Shown here: positions 1 through 11,192 of the stretch, one piece after another
How positions within the stretch are numbered: the first letter of the stretch is position 1
How the letters are laid out: every line of letters begins with the position of its first letter
Assembly: GCA_033439765.1 (NCBI GenBank)
Contig: JAULSN010000003.1
Span: forward strand, 62,001-126,000
Source of the DNA: Lasiosphaeria ovina
Lineage: Eukaryota > Ascomycota > Sordariomycetes > Sordariales > Lasiosphaeriaceae
DNA: 64,000 bases
Direction of reading: 5' to 3'
Position numbers and translations under genes: made by a program
The notes under the pieces: model-generated
Told to the model about the DNA's origin: nothing
The model's database searches: none
The model's input: only the letters and a program-made list of their open reading frames with translations

Positions 1-56
1 ACTCCACAGCTCGGGACGGGACTTGGTCTCGGCTAGTTTACCCTCGGACTCTGCCA
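1..56 (-). CDS. 5' end of a gene running off the left edge
   Basis: On the minus strand an ATG at 56 sits in a good start context (CCACCATGG) and opens a frame that stays open to the window edge, giving about 18 residues beginning MAESEGKLAE. The product cannot be named from this. It would be divergent to the monooxygenase at 315, the two sharing about 260 bp of upstream DNA. The start is inferred only from context and the open frame, so this could be chance. Confidence 0.35.
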
Positions 57-314
57 TGGTGGCACCACGTGCCGTCGGCCGCCTTATACGCTACTCTGCG
101 TTTCCGGTGTCTTTGCCTGTTTTGTAATGGCTTATCAACATTCTCGACGTCTTACGTGTGTTGTCGTTCTCGGCTCTTGCTCCCGTGAGCTTTTCCAGTC
201 AGCCTCTATAATGCGGACGAACGTATCCTACATAACACCTACTTCGCCGATTACTTTCTCGCGCGCCAGCTTACTCTGGAAACTGCCATACATGAAAAGC
301 GGTCTGGAATCAAC

Positions 315-2467
315 ATGGACGACAAGGACGTTATCAAGGCCGATCTGCTCATCGTTGGAGCCGGTCCAGCAGGAGCTTCCCTAGCTTGTTTCCTTGCTGC
401 TCAAGGCATGTGGCTGTCTCCCCTCCTTTCTTTGCTCCTTGATTCGCGTCAAGTCACTCCGGGATACTTACTGCGAACTGAATAACAGGTAGAACGGGAA
501 TCATCATTGCAGCTGCGGCAGGAACGGCGGAAACACCACGCGCACACATAACCAATAGAGCGGGTTTAGGTATGGCTCTAGCTGACAATAGTTTTCAGTT
601 CCATTGTCGAATATGGCGGGCAAGCTGAAGTAGTGCTAATTGAATTTGATTTTACACACAGAATGCCTACGGGACATCGGCCTTGAACAAGAATGTCTCG
701 ACGTGGCCGGCCCCAGCCATCACATGGAGCACACGAGGTGGTGCCGCACTATGGCTGGAGAGGAATTTGCTCGTGTCTATTCATGGGGACATGATCCCAA
801 GCACAAGGTATCATTGTCTTATCCTTGACTCTTGGTTTTATTTCTCCGAAACCGGCTCCCTGGGTCCAACCCGCCAATGGACTCCGACTAACGTGCGTGC
901 GTCAAGGGCAACTACGAGTTAGCTAGTCCTTGCAGCCACGTAGATCTGCCACAGACCCTGTTGGAGCCAATCCTCGTCAAGCGGGCGGTGCATTGCGGCT
1001 GGACGTTGCGTTTCAAGACCAGATTCGTGGGGATGACGCGCCCCGCGCCGGATGTCATCATCTCGGAAGTCTACGATGAAGTCTTTACCAAAACTTACCG
1101 CATCCAGTCACGCTTTGTCTTTGGGTGCGACGGGGCACGCAGCCAGGTCGTCCGCGAGTTGGGAATACCGCTCGCCAGGAAGCCTGGGCAGGGGCTGGCA
1201 CTCAATGTGCTGGTCAAGGCCGACATGTCTCACCTCGTGGCCAACAGGACGGGAAACCTGCACTGGGTCGTGAGCCCCGATGAAGTAGACGGGCCTCGGT
1301 GGGCCTGGGCCGCCCTCGTGCGCATGGTTCGGCCGTGGACCGAGTGGATGTTCATCTTCCTGCCTGCGCCGGGTGCCGACCTCAAAGCGGACGCCATGGA
1401 CGCAACCGAAAGCGAGTACGTGGCCAGGGTAAAGAAGGTGATTGGGGACGATTCCGTCAAGGTTGATATCCTCGACGTCAGCAAGTGGTGGATCAACGAA
1501 ATTGTGGCTGAGTACTATTCCGACGGCAATGTGTACGTTGTCAACGACACTTGGTCTTCCCCCTTTCGATGACTCTGCAAGATTTATTCCATTTAGTTCT
1601 GGAGTGAAATCTCTAACAATCAATCACAGATTCTGTCTCGGCGACGCAACCCATCGACACCCGCCCTTCAACGGACTGGGATCCAACACTTGCATACAGG
1701 ATGCCTTCAACCTGGCGTGGAAGATTGACTATGTGATGGCGGGCAAGGCGGGCACCCAGCTGCTCGATTCATTCAGCCAAGAGCGCCAGCCTGTTGGCGT
1801 TGGAGTCATAACGCGAGCCAACCAGGGGCTGCGCGATCATGTCCCTTGGCAAAGGGCACTCGGAATGCTGGAGCCCAATGCAAAGACACGGCACCAGATC
1901 CTGGCTGAATTCGACGAGCCCGGCGAAAATGGGCAGGCCCGGCGCCGAGAATTCCAGCATGCTATCGAAAACACATCTACCGAGTTCCACGGACTCGGCA
2001 TCGAGATGAACCAACGCTACTTCTCCAAGGCCGTGTTCCAAGCCGACCAGTGCGCGCCGCCACCGCCGCCAGAGGATGCGGTCCGGACCTACCAGATGAC
2101 AACGTTTCCGGGGCGTCGCCTGCCGCACGCGTGGCTCAACACGCGGTCGCCGGGCAAGCGACTCTCTACCATCGACCTGGCAGGGCACGGGCGGTTCTGC
2201 TTGCTGACGGGCCCAGGTGGGCACGGATGGAAAGATGCCGCGGCAGTTGTGTCCAAGAGTCTGGGCGTCGAGATCAAGAGCTATGCCATCGGATGGCGCC
2301 AAGACTACGAGGACGTCTATTTCGACTGGGCGCGGCGGCGCGAGGTCGACGAGGACGGCTGCGTACTTGTGCGGCCAGACCGCTTTGTCGCGTGGCGTTC
2401 CAAGGCCATGATTCCTGACCCTGTTTCCCGGCTCGAGGCTATCATGAAGAGCGTCTTGTCGTTATAG
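315..2467 (+). CDS. FAD-dependent aromatic hydroxylase (phenol 2-monooxygenase / TfdB-like)
   Basis: Five exons: 315-409, 493-569, 662-807, 907-1532, 1630-2467; 593 aa, close to the roughly 590-600 residues of 2,4-dichlorophenol/phenol hydroxylases. Near the N-terminus is the FAD-binding GAGPAGASLA motif; the conserved PRAHITN segment lies in exon 2; exon 4 holds the DG motif (VFGCDGARSQ); exon 5 opens with the GD motif (CLGDATHRHPPFNGLGSN), which contacts the FAD ribose. A C-terminal thioredoxin-like region follows. All introns are GT..AG and joins keep frame: exon 1 ends AT and takes A from 493, avoiding a stop that the earlier AG would create. Expected role: NAD(P)H- and O2-dependent ring hydroxylation of a phenolic compound in the cytosol, either in catabolism or in secondary metabolism; the substrate cannot be told from sequence. 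Confidence 0.9.
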
Positions 2468-3683
2468 CACATCAACTTAGCATAACAAAACTTGGATCTC
2501 CATGCGCTGGGGTATTTCTGGCCGCTAGCATGTAGCCAATGGCAGGCGTGGCGCAGATGCCTGTGACACACATGACCTTGCTGGCTGCGGGGAAGCCTGA
2601 AGAAAAGCCACGGCGGCTTTGCATGAATACGAATTTATCGCCCGAGAAGCAGAATTTGGTGAAAGGTTCAAACAAAGAACCGAATGGTGAGCAACTCAGA
2701 GTAAAACAACAACTAGTTCCCCTTGCCTTCAATGTTTACAAATCGCATCGGATATTCGTCTTCAAAAGCAAAGATTCCGACGTCGGATCGGCAAAGTGAA
2801 GCACGGACGGCTACAACGGCAAGATCAAATGCAGAGGCTGCCAAGGAATCAGTCCATGTCTGCTGTCCATCTCTCTCCTTTTTCTCTCGCTGCAGTGCTG
2901 CCAAGGGCCGTTGATTTCCGATCTTTTGATCTCCACTGATGGTTCCGATCAACTGCCTGCTGGTCGGAGGAAATTCGCTGTTTCACATGGCGTCGCGAGC
3001 CAATCAAGTAGGTATTCTTGGCGGGCGCACGTATTATGACGTCTGCATCATGACGTCGTTGATGCCTCTTGAGGTCAGCTTGATTCGCCAATAGCAGGGC
3101 TTGCTGTGTCACGCCTGCCAACGCCGCGATCTGCGCCAGTGCGCCTGAACCGCGAACTGGGCTGCAACTGGCACGGAGCGGAGAGGCTATTGGGGGGGCG
3201 TGGAACACAGAATGCCCAAATGCCGTCAGCGGCTTCTCGTCGCCGGCACGCCATGAGTGGCCAGACTGCTTCTTTTTGGTGGCCCCGTCACGCGCAACTC
3301 TGATTCCGTCTTTTTTGTTGCCCGCCTGTGCGGCTTGCCGTGGTTGCAGCCCAAGCTGCCCGCCATGCTCGTTGACGTGTGGTCTGTCACACGCCGCAAA
3401 CGGTGGACAGCAAACTGGATTTTTCTCCTCTTCAAGGCGCGGTGAGCTAACGCTTGTTTGGTCATGATTTTTTTGCCGTTGGATGCTACCTTAGGTATAA
3501 GAACGTCTGCTTGCCTGCCAGTCTGTCACACCAGTTCTGTGGTTCCCCATCGCATCTTGAATTCTCTCTCTGCCATTGATTGAGCTTTCTGTCCTCAAAT
3601 CAAGCACCTTGCACGCCCTTTGCCCTGCCAGCCCCACTGAAGTCACCTGACGCCCTTCATCCTCACCACCAGCAGCAGTAGCA
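2468..3683. other. intergenic 2468-3683
   Basis: Only short overlapping frames on both strands with no recognisable domain. A TATAAG-like stretch near 3496 and a pyrimidine-rich leader before 3684 suit the promoter of the MARVEL gene. Confidence 0.5.
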
Positions 3684-4233
3684 ATGGCTTACACACGCAC
3701 GACGCACGCCGGGCTTTCGCCCTTCCTGACATTCAGCAATGTCATCATCTGGATCTCGGCCGTCATTGTCATGGGCATCCTCTCCTACCTTATCTCCCTC
3801 GACAACCACCAAGGCGACCACGTGATCTATGAGGAAGTCATCGTATGTTGTCCTCCACCTGTGAAGCCCACCCATCACTAACATGAAACTCACAGTCGGT
3901 TCTCACTGTTGCCTTCTTCCTGGTCTCATTCTTCATCGGCGCCTACCACGGATTTGTACTGTTCTTCAACCTCATCTTCTCGTATCTCTGGCTTGTCGCA
4001 GTCGCATTCACAGCCTCCGACTTCACGCACAGCGACAGCGCTCTTCTGCACACTGTCGAGGCTTTCAGCTTCATTGCCTTGTGAGTTACAGTCAAACATG
4101 CCTGTGCATCCATCTGCATCTACTTTTAGCATACTTATTCCGTGTCTCTTCTAGCTTCTTCCTATTCTTTAACGTGGTCTACGACTGGCACTACGGATAT
4201 GTCCGCGGAGGACGGACTACCGCTGTTGTCTAA
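3684..4233 (+). CDS. MARVEL-domain membrane protein
   Basis: Three exons (3684-3842, 3896-4080, 4155-4233) give 140 aa. Four hydrophobic segments are visible: around residues 20-37 (VIIWISAVIVMGILSYLI), 54-70, 75-95 and 115-128, with short charged loops and a basic tail (YVRGGRTTAVV). Size, four-helix layout and the DWHYG ending match the small fungal MARVEL (membrane-associating) proteins of plasma-membrane or vesicle domains. Introns of 53 and 74 nt have GTATGT and GTGAGT donors. No functional partner is evident nearby. Confidence 0.85.
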
Positions 4234-6440
4234 GGCTCCTTCAGGGAAGTGGCGGCTAAGTGAACAATGAATGATTCGACGACATGCCTTTGCTGTTGCA
4301 AGAATGATCAATCACGAGTAAAGCAAGTTGAGCAGGTGTTGAGACCATAGCGAGAGTGTTAAGACGAGATTTACGAACCAACGGTGACTGAACACGGAAT
4401 ACCCAGGCGCTTCTGAGCTTTTGTATTTTTTTTTGTCTTTAGGAAAAGGCGCGCACTTGCATCTATAATTGATCCAAGCCGGTTAACCATAGTGCTTTTG
4501 GTGTGTTTGACAGTAATGACAGTTTTGAGGTGTGATACTGGAAGTCGGCTTTTTAAAAGTGTGACGGAAAACAAAACAAAACTTTGTTTTGCAGTACCTG
4601 GTATACCCTTGCATGGGAAATTCGCCTTTCCCATGGCGGCGACCAAATCATCGCTCTTTTACGCGGTGTTTGTGAAACCCGGCTCGTATTGTTCTCAGCG
4701 GTAACACGCCGAGTGACTGAGCTGTTGTTGTGTTGCACCCTGTCTCCTCCTCTCAACCCTCCGAAGAAAAAGAAAAGGAAGGGGCAAAAAGAATGAACGA
4801 ACAAAGTAATATCCGTCCAGTCTCATCTCTTTTCCTCGTTTACCTATTTTACTTTTTCGTTCCGGTGAGGGGTGTCTTTTGGGTTTTTTCTTTCCTTTCA
4901 TTTTTGGGGGGGTGTTTGTTTTGTTTGGCAGCGGGCACTTTATTTGTCCCCGGAAACTTGGGTGACATCAGCCCTTTGTAATGTCTACTCGTCAAACTTG
5001 AACGACTCATCGTCACGTAAGACATGCGCTTCCGGGCTGCAATACCATCGCTTATAGTGCAAGTGCCGACCAATGTTTGGCTCTTTGTTTGCCAAAGTAC
5101 GATACCGAGCTGGAAGGCGCGACTGGCCAAAAAGTTGACCCCGACTCGACGCGACCTAGAAGGAGGGCCAAAGCCAAACCGCGTCGCGTCAGCCCAAACC
5201 TTCCTTCAGCGCACTCCAAGAAGGGTTCCTTCCCATCTTCTCCCAATTCCCACAGTTCACGCATCCCATTCACCAGGTGGAATCGCATCCCAAACTGGCT
5301 ATTACGACTCGACATGGCGTCGAAATACGCAGCTGACTGGCCAAAACAGGGAGCTGGCGAAGGGGAGAAATGCCACCAGGTCCAACGTCTGCGAAAGTGG
5401 GTCCCACCACGGAAGCACAGGGTCAGGGCCCCCTTACAACCCCTACCCAGCACTAGCAGGCCTATGTGCCGGAACTCTGCCCAGGTCCGGGTCCGGCACG
5501 CACTTCAACCACTGCACATGCCAACAAGCGTGCAAGAGACGCCGCGCCGCCCGTTGCAGGCACTGCAACAACAACCACGCCTTGCTGGATGCATGGCGGG
5601 GAGAGCAGGCGTCCGAAGGCAACGTCAGGGCGGCGTCCTCACCATCCTAGAGCAATCACCTCCAATTCCCTGTCGCAGCAGCAGCAAACCTGCCGGTCGA
5701 CAAACAGGCCCCGAAAACCTTTCCCGGGCCGCTCTCAGTGACATCACCGCCATCACCGTTGTCAAGCCCCCATTGCAGCCACCATTGCATGCTCCGCTCT
5801 CACGCCAGGATTCTGCGCGCCATTCCGACATCCCGAGCCCGTCTGCTCTCCGAACCTCATTGGCTGCCGGCCTTCTCCATCCGTCTTCCTCCCACCTTCC
5901 AGCTTCCCGCACTCGGGAAGATCGACAGTGATTCCCGCGCGTACTCCATACTCCGTATAAGCGTATAAGGTGCGTATTTGCTGTGACGTGGAGACGGAGT
6001 TAGCGCGGCAAAGCACCCCAAGCGCCCTGCTGCAGAACCGCTCCAAGCTAATGCGGCACATGAGACGGTAGATCGAAGTTTGCCCTGTCCCTCTCGCCAT
6101 CCCGGTGCTATCAAGGCACCTGTTCGGGCCAGAGCCCCGGACGTTGCATCTCCTGGAACGTGGATACCCATGGTCTCATGGCGTGTTGGCCCCCTGTCCC
6201 GCACATCCTGCCGCAGGTTCCGCACTCCCCAGCAGGGCTGAGCGCTCGTGTCGGGTCACACCACATGCCGGGAGCGGCAGAGTTTGGCTCCATGGACCTG
6301 ACATTCTACAGGCTGCACGTCTGCGGGTCTGTATCTAGTTTAATCCCGTTTCCTTCCATCTAAGCCTGCTCCCATAAGAAGAACGACTGCCGACCTTTTC
6401 CGGGATATATGGTGGCGGAACGAGACATGCAACACACGCT
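4234..6440. other. intergenic 4234-6440, long upstream region of the GH93 gene
   Basis: A 2.2-kb stretch with no supportable gene. Two overlapping plus-strand frames (5024-5650 and 5077-5931) are open for 208 and 284 codons but read as Pro/Arg/Ser/His-rich, low-complexity sequence without domains; the open length follows from GC-rich composition. Confidence 0.5.
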
Positions 6441-7739
6441 ATGCTTCCCCATTCATCCCTCATCATGACTGCCTTCTCTGTATCGCTCTTCCGGTGCGTC
6501 GGAACCGGGCTGGCTCTGGCAGCGCTTGCCGTTGCGGCGACAGTCCAGAATGCCGGCAATCCAGTGCTCATCGACCGCGGTGGAGTCTACATAAGGGCCG
6601 CCGCTATGCACAACGGCAGCATCATCGCTGGTTATGCCGCCGCGGACGGCACGTCTCACGTCTTGCACGCGGCTCAGAGTAACAACGGCGGAGCATCCTG
6701 GACATATCTCGGCGAAATCTGGCGCGCCGACAGTGCGACCCATGACATGGACAACGCCGAGCCGCTGGTTTTGCCCTCAGGACGCATCCTTTACGCCTTC
6801 CGCAACCACGACCGGGTGGCCTCGTGGGGCCAGTACACATACTACCGCATCACCATCTGCTACTCGGATGATTGCGGGCGTACATGGCTGTTCCTATCGC
6901 ACGTGGACCAGCGGAAAGCCAACACCAATGCTGGCGCCAACAATGGTCTGTGGGAGCCCTTCCTGCGCTTGGCCGCCGACAATACCTTGCAGGTCTACTA
7001 CTCAAGTGAGAACAACGCCAAAGACCAGGACAATCTGATGAAATACTCGACTGACGGGGGCGCTACATGGCGCGGACCCATCACCGTGTCTGGCGGCGAC
7101 CAGACGTCCTCTCGTGACGGCATGACGGGCGTGGCAGACCTGGATGGAGGTGGAAAGAACCTGATGTATGTTTCAGATCTTGCCAACGTGAATCATCAGC
7201 GCCCATCCCCTATCATATGCCACCCAGTGACCCCCTGCCCTGGTCACATAGTGGTTGAAAGCCCAAGATCATGCCACAGGATCCAACCAAGTCACGTAAC
7301 TAACACTACAATCTCCCTCCCAAGCTGCATCTTCGAGAGCACCGAGTCTGGCCCTTTCACCATCACACGCGTGCTGTCTAGCGACGGCGGGTACACGTGG
7401 TCCAGACGGGCGCGCGTGTACACAGCGGGCAACGGCAAGAACGCGGGCGCACCACAGATCATCAATGTAGGCGGCGCGCTTGTCGCGAGCTTCATGACCA
7501 ATGAGGCCACCGACGTGGCCACCATTGACGGCGGCCAGATGAAGGTCGTCACTAGCCTGAATTCTGCCGCCGCCTGGAGCAGTACGGGCGGTGGCACCGG
7601 CACCAGCCGTGGCGCCGTCGTCACCGGCGACAGAGGCTCCCACTGGCCTGGCCTGTTCGTGCTCGACAGCAAGTGCTTTCTGGCGCTGTACACCAGAGAT
7701 GGCCTCGGTGCCGTTAGTCAGCGCTACTGTCTTGCCTAG
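6441..7739 (+). CDS. secreted GH93-type exo-arabinanase / BNR (Asp-box) glycosidase
   Basis: Two exons, 6441-7165 and 7325-7739, 379 aa; a second ATG at 6465 is an equally possible start. A hydrophobic leader (LALAALAVAATVQ) suggests secretion. Asp-box repeats of a beta-propeller are visible: SNNGGASWTYL, YSDDCGRTWLF, STDGGATWRGP, SSDGGYTWSRR. From memory of the GH93 exo-1,5-arabinanase family, two catalytic Glu are expected; candidates here are Glu172 in WEPFLR and Glu246 in CIFEST, about 74 residues apart. The intron 7166-7324 (GTATGT..CTAAC..CAAG) is 159 nt and free of stops, so it is easily missed: unspliced, the frame gives 432 aa with a 53-residue insert. Likely role: release of arabinobiose from plant arabinan. 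A sialidase-like activity cannot be excluded. Confidence 0.85.
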   Translation: MLPHSSLIMTAFSVSLFRCVGTGLALAALAVAATVQNAGNPVLIDRGGVYIRAAAMHNGSIIAGYAAADGTSHVLHAAQSNNGGASWTYLGEIWRADSATHDMDNAEPLVLPSGRILYAFRNHDRVASWGQYTYYRITICYSDDCGRTWLFLSHVDQRKANTNAGANNGLWEPFLRLAADNTLQVYYSSENNAKDQDNLMKYSTDGGATWRGPITVSGGDQTSSRDGMTGVADLDGGGKNLMYVSDLANVNHQRPSPIICHPVTPCPGHIVVESPRSCHRIQPSHVTNTTISLPSCIFESTESGPFTITRVLSSDGGYTWSRRARVYTAGNGKNAGAPQIINVGGALVASFMTNEATDVATIDGGQMKVVTSLNSAAAWSSTGGGTGTSRGAVVTGDRGSHWPGLFVLDSKCFLALYTRDGLGAVSQRYCLA

Positions 7740-8486
7740 ACTTCCTGTTGAATACACCAAAGGATTTCCTTAGGAGTTGGGACGGAGCGAGTTGGATCTG
7801 CAATGCCTGGCGTTTGGGTTGTGCATGGTTGGTTTGTCGTGGTGGCTTTTGCCCTTAATCCAAAATAGCGTGCTACCGTTCAATCATTAGTGTAAAAGCA
7901 TTATTAATGTAAAAGTATCATTGACGTAAAGCACTTTGAATAGTTACTAATAAAATGCCGAGTATTTTACATCGTTCATTACGACCTGGATGATTAAAAT
8001 CTAAAAATCCCAGCGAAAAGGGCCAAGTAATATCTGCATATTCAAAAATGCCCCTTCTCATACTCAACAAACAAGTCGGACTCACGCCAAGGGCAAGATC
8101 AAACCCCCGTCTTGTCCTATGAGCAGGATTCTCACCAGTGTATGGCCCACGCGTTAGTAGCCGCCTCAATGTTCAAATTCCAAGCCACATTTTCCGAGAG
8201 AGCCCTGTCAACAACACTCTAGTGGGATCAATTCTGCCAGCTTCTAAATCGAATCCCCTGTCTCATTCTCTTGAGATGTGACAGCAAGGTACTTGAATTA
8301 AAATGGTAAGGCCGGCGAGTTGAAAGCAATGCGGCGTCCCCTCCACCACTCGGAGGACTTTCGCGAGCACGCACACAATCAAGGGGCGCAAGATTTTGGT
8401 TTCAACCGCCAAATAAACACAAATTCAATTACTCATCATTTGTTAAACAAACAAGCATCCGCCACGATTTTGTATTCTGTGTTTAA
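7740..8486. other. convergent intergenic 7740-8486
   Basis: 3' flanks of the GH93 gene and of the dehydrogenase. It is relatively AT-rich, with a repeated TGTAAAAG..ATTA motif around 7890-7930. No gene or tRNA is seen. Confidence 0.45.
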
Positions 8487-10192
8487 TTAATACGTCGTCA
8501 GCTCCGGCGTACCCGCGGCGCGGGGGAAGGAGAACTTTGTCTCAACAAAGACCTTCTGCATCGAGTCCTCCTTTGCGTCGAACTTGTAGTAAACTTTGTC
8601 GAGATCCTCTAGACGGACGCGGTGGGAGAGCATCTGCGTGGGGTCCAGCTCGCCCGTCCGAATCTTTTGCAGGAGCTCCTCCCAGTATTTGTGCACAGGC
8701 GCCTGACCGTTCCCAATGAGCCGGATTCCACGTTGCATCATCGAGCCAATGTTGAAGTGGTTTGTCTATACGTCTGTCAGCATCATGACACGGAGTCTTC
8801 CCGGAGGCGTCGTGAGGGGAGAACCTACGTATCCGACATATACGCCCGTGATGCCTGCGCGGCCGTAGTTGCGCACGCCCTCGATCATCTCGTTGAGAAT
8901 CTCGCTCGTGTCCGTCTCGGCGCCGAGCTGCATCTCGAGCCAGTGCATCCAGCCCTTGGCGTACTCCCCCGCGGCACACTCGATGGCCACGTCTGGGCCC
9001 CGACCGCCGCACAGCTCCTTGAGGCGGCTGACAACGGTTTCCTTATTGGTGACGCCGAAGCTGAGCTTCTTGAAGTCGACTAGTACGAGCTTGTCCTTAT
9101 GCTCGGCAGGCCACCGGCTCTCGAGGAAAGACAGCCGCGGCTCGGTGTCAACATAAATGACCTTGCTCGCACCCTCGCCTAGGGCGTATATGCCCGCCAT
9201 CTGGCCGATGGGCCCCCCACCAAAGATGGCGACCTCGTCTTTCGGGTACACGGCAGTATCCTTGACGGCGTTGTATGCGGTCGGCAGCACGTCCGAGAGA
9301 AATAGCGCTGTGAGGTCCAGGCGTGTTAGTTGGTGGTTCGCGCGGATCAACTTGGTCATGGAGACGGAGATACTTGCCCTTCTCGTCGGGGACATCATCG
9401 GGGATCTCGAGAAGATTGGCGCTGGCGAGGGGTACGCGCACGTACTCTGCTTGGCCACCAGCGAAGCCACCGGTAAGATGTGAGTAGCCAAAGATGCCGG
9501 CTGTCCGCCCGCCATACATGGCCTTGGTTGTGGTGTTTGAGTTTGTCATCTCACATTGCGAAGACAGCTTCTGCTTGCAGAAGAAACACTGCGAGACACG
9601 GACGGATTAGAGCTGTTCACTGCCATGTGAACACAGATGATGGAAATGGAGATGTGCCCACCTCTCCGCAGGCAATCTGGAATGACACGACATAGCGCTT
9701 GCCAACCTTGACGTTCTTCACGGCAGGTCCAACCTTCTCGACCACGCCGCAGAACTCGTGCCCCAGAATGTCGCCCTTCTTCATCTGAAGAATGACACCT
9801 GTCGCACCATCGTCAGCATGTCTCTCTACAAGAAACTCGGTGCAAATGCGGGCTCGTCATTACCGTGTAGCAGATGCAGATCACTCCCGCACACGGTGGT
9901 TCCCGTGACTTTCAAGATGACATCCTGGTCCTCGAGGATGGTGGGCTTGGCCACGTCGACTGATTGCATGAGACGAACGAGACTTGTGTGTCAGTAATTG
10001 CCGGCCACAAGAGGTCAAAGGTCAAGGTGCTGACGAACGAATTTCGACCTTCTGCTTTCCCTGCCAGACGAGCGCCTTCATGGTGGCACCCGGCTCGCCG
10101 ATGCCCTCGTAGCTCGAGGCGTCCTGCCTAACGTGCTCTTCGCCATGGCCGATGGCTTTCTCGACGCCGTAAGCTGCTTGTGCTGCTGCCAT
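8487..10192 (-). CDS. zinc-dependent alcohol dehydrogenase, glutathione-independent formaldehyde dehydrogenase-like
   Basis: Six exons on the minus strand: 10192-10039, 9959-9864, 9798-9662, 9588-9378, 9307-8829, 8765-8487; 451 aa. Catalytic-zinc ligands are in VCGSDLHLLHG (Cys75) and GHEFCGVVE (His97, Glu98). The structural-zinc lobe shows four Cys in C-x2-C-x2-C-x7-C spacing (CGECFFCKQKLSSQC). The NAD-binding fold has GGGPIGQMAG. Product length and the long nucleotide-binding insert point to the formaldehyde/alcohol dehydrogenase branch of zinc MDRs. Intron 4 (9377-9308) has the non-canonical donor GCAAGT, which restores the expected PDEK-A-LFLSDV reading. Likely role: cytosolic NAD-dependent oxidation of an aldehyde or alcohol; the substrate is not determined. 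Confidence 0.9.
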
Positions 10193-10829
10193 GGTGGTGT
10201 GCCGCCGATTAACTATGTGTGAGATGTTTGAAGGGCAGCTGGTTGTTTTATTTTGTTTTATATTATAGACGTCAAAAGTTGGGTTTGGTGATGTGGGAGG
10301 GCCTCTCTCCTTTTAACCAGCAAAACAACGCAGCCATTAGCCCCTTGGCCTGGGAATTAGGTCGCCATGCCATTGGATGATAATGCGGACTTTCACTTCA
10401 CTCTGGCACGCTGCCTATGACGACTTCGACTTGTCATGGCCCCTCTTCCAAAGCGTGGATCATTGGGGGCCCGGGTCCCTTTGTTGCTTCCGTGGTGACG
10501 TTTGGGAAATCGACGACGTCATAGGTATTGGGTAATAGTATGGGGTAATTACGAGCCTCGATCCTGAAATGTTGGGAGAATCTTTGGGGTAATTTTGAAA
10601 GAGAGTGAAATGCGGGGTTGGCTGAACCTCAGGCAGAGCATCCGGCATGAAGCAACGAAACGAAAAAAATTAGTAGCAAATCCGAACACGGTTCTACACA
10701 ACCAGGTCTAGAGCTTAATCTTAGTCCCCTTGATCACATCTTGCAACCGCACAGGATGACACGCTAAGATGGACGACCCGACGTGCTGGAGTCACTCAAC
10801 AGGCGAGTTGGAAGAACGTCAAGTATGGC
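10193..10829. other. intergenic 10193-10829
   Basis: Upstream region of the dehydrogenase with a TATATTATAG-like AT stretch near 10260. No gene is supported here. Confidence 0.4.
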
Positions 10830-11141
10830 ATGCATCCGTCTAGAAGTTCTGGCGCTGAACAGGGCTTAGACCCCGGCCTTCTGACTGCTCCGCAGGCAAT
10901 CGTTGGCTTGAGCGGCAACGCTACTGACCTGGCGGCCGTGATCTCGTCTGGCGAGAACGCCCAGAAGGACAGAGAGAATAGGAGGAGAAGGATAGAGGAG
11001 AGGGAGGCAGAGGAGAGGGAGAGGGAGTGGAGGGAGAGGGAAGACGCCAAGATGGAGAGAGAGAGGGAAGAAAAGAAGAGAAAGAAGGAAGAAGAAAGCA
11101 AAAAGGATGAGAAAGAGAAGGTTAAGGACGAGAAAAAGTGA
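10830..11141 (+). CDS. possible small charged coiled-coil protein
   Basis: An open frame of 103 codons. The first half is ordinary sequence; residues about 55-103 are almost only Arg, Lys, Glu and Asp with heptad-like spacing (single alpha-helix or coiled-coil character). Such a stretch also arises from a purine-rich GA/GAG repeat, which the DNA shows at 10970-11130. It could be a real small protein, the last exon of a larger gene, or low-complexity DNA. No family is recognised. Confidence 0.3.
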   Translation: MHPSRSSGAEQGLDPGLLTAPQAIVGLSGNATDLAAVISSGENAQKDRENRRRRIEEREAEEREREWREREDAKMEREREEKKRKKEEESKKDEKEKVKDEKK

Positions 11142-11192
11142 CGCTCGATTGGACGTGTACCCAAGCTTAATTCCAGCCTAAGCTACGGAATA

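Noticed and set aside
5024..5931. Two overlapping long plus-strand frames (208 and 284 codons)
   Set aside because: Low-complexity Pro/Arg/Ser/His-rich translations with no domain; overlapping open frames are expected in GC-rich, C-rich DNA upstream of the GH93 gene.
8090..8270. tRNA-like fragments (GGTTTGATC, ATCGAATCC)
   Set aside because: No cloverleaf with acceptor and anticodon arms could be formed around them.
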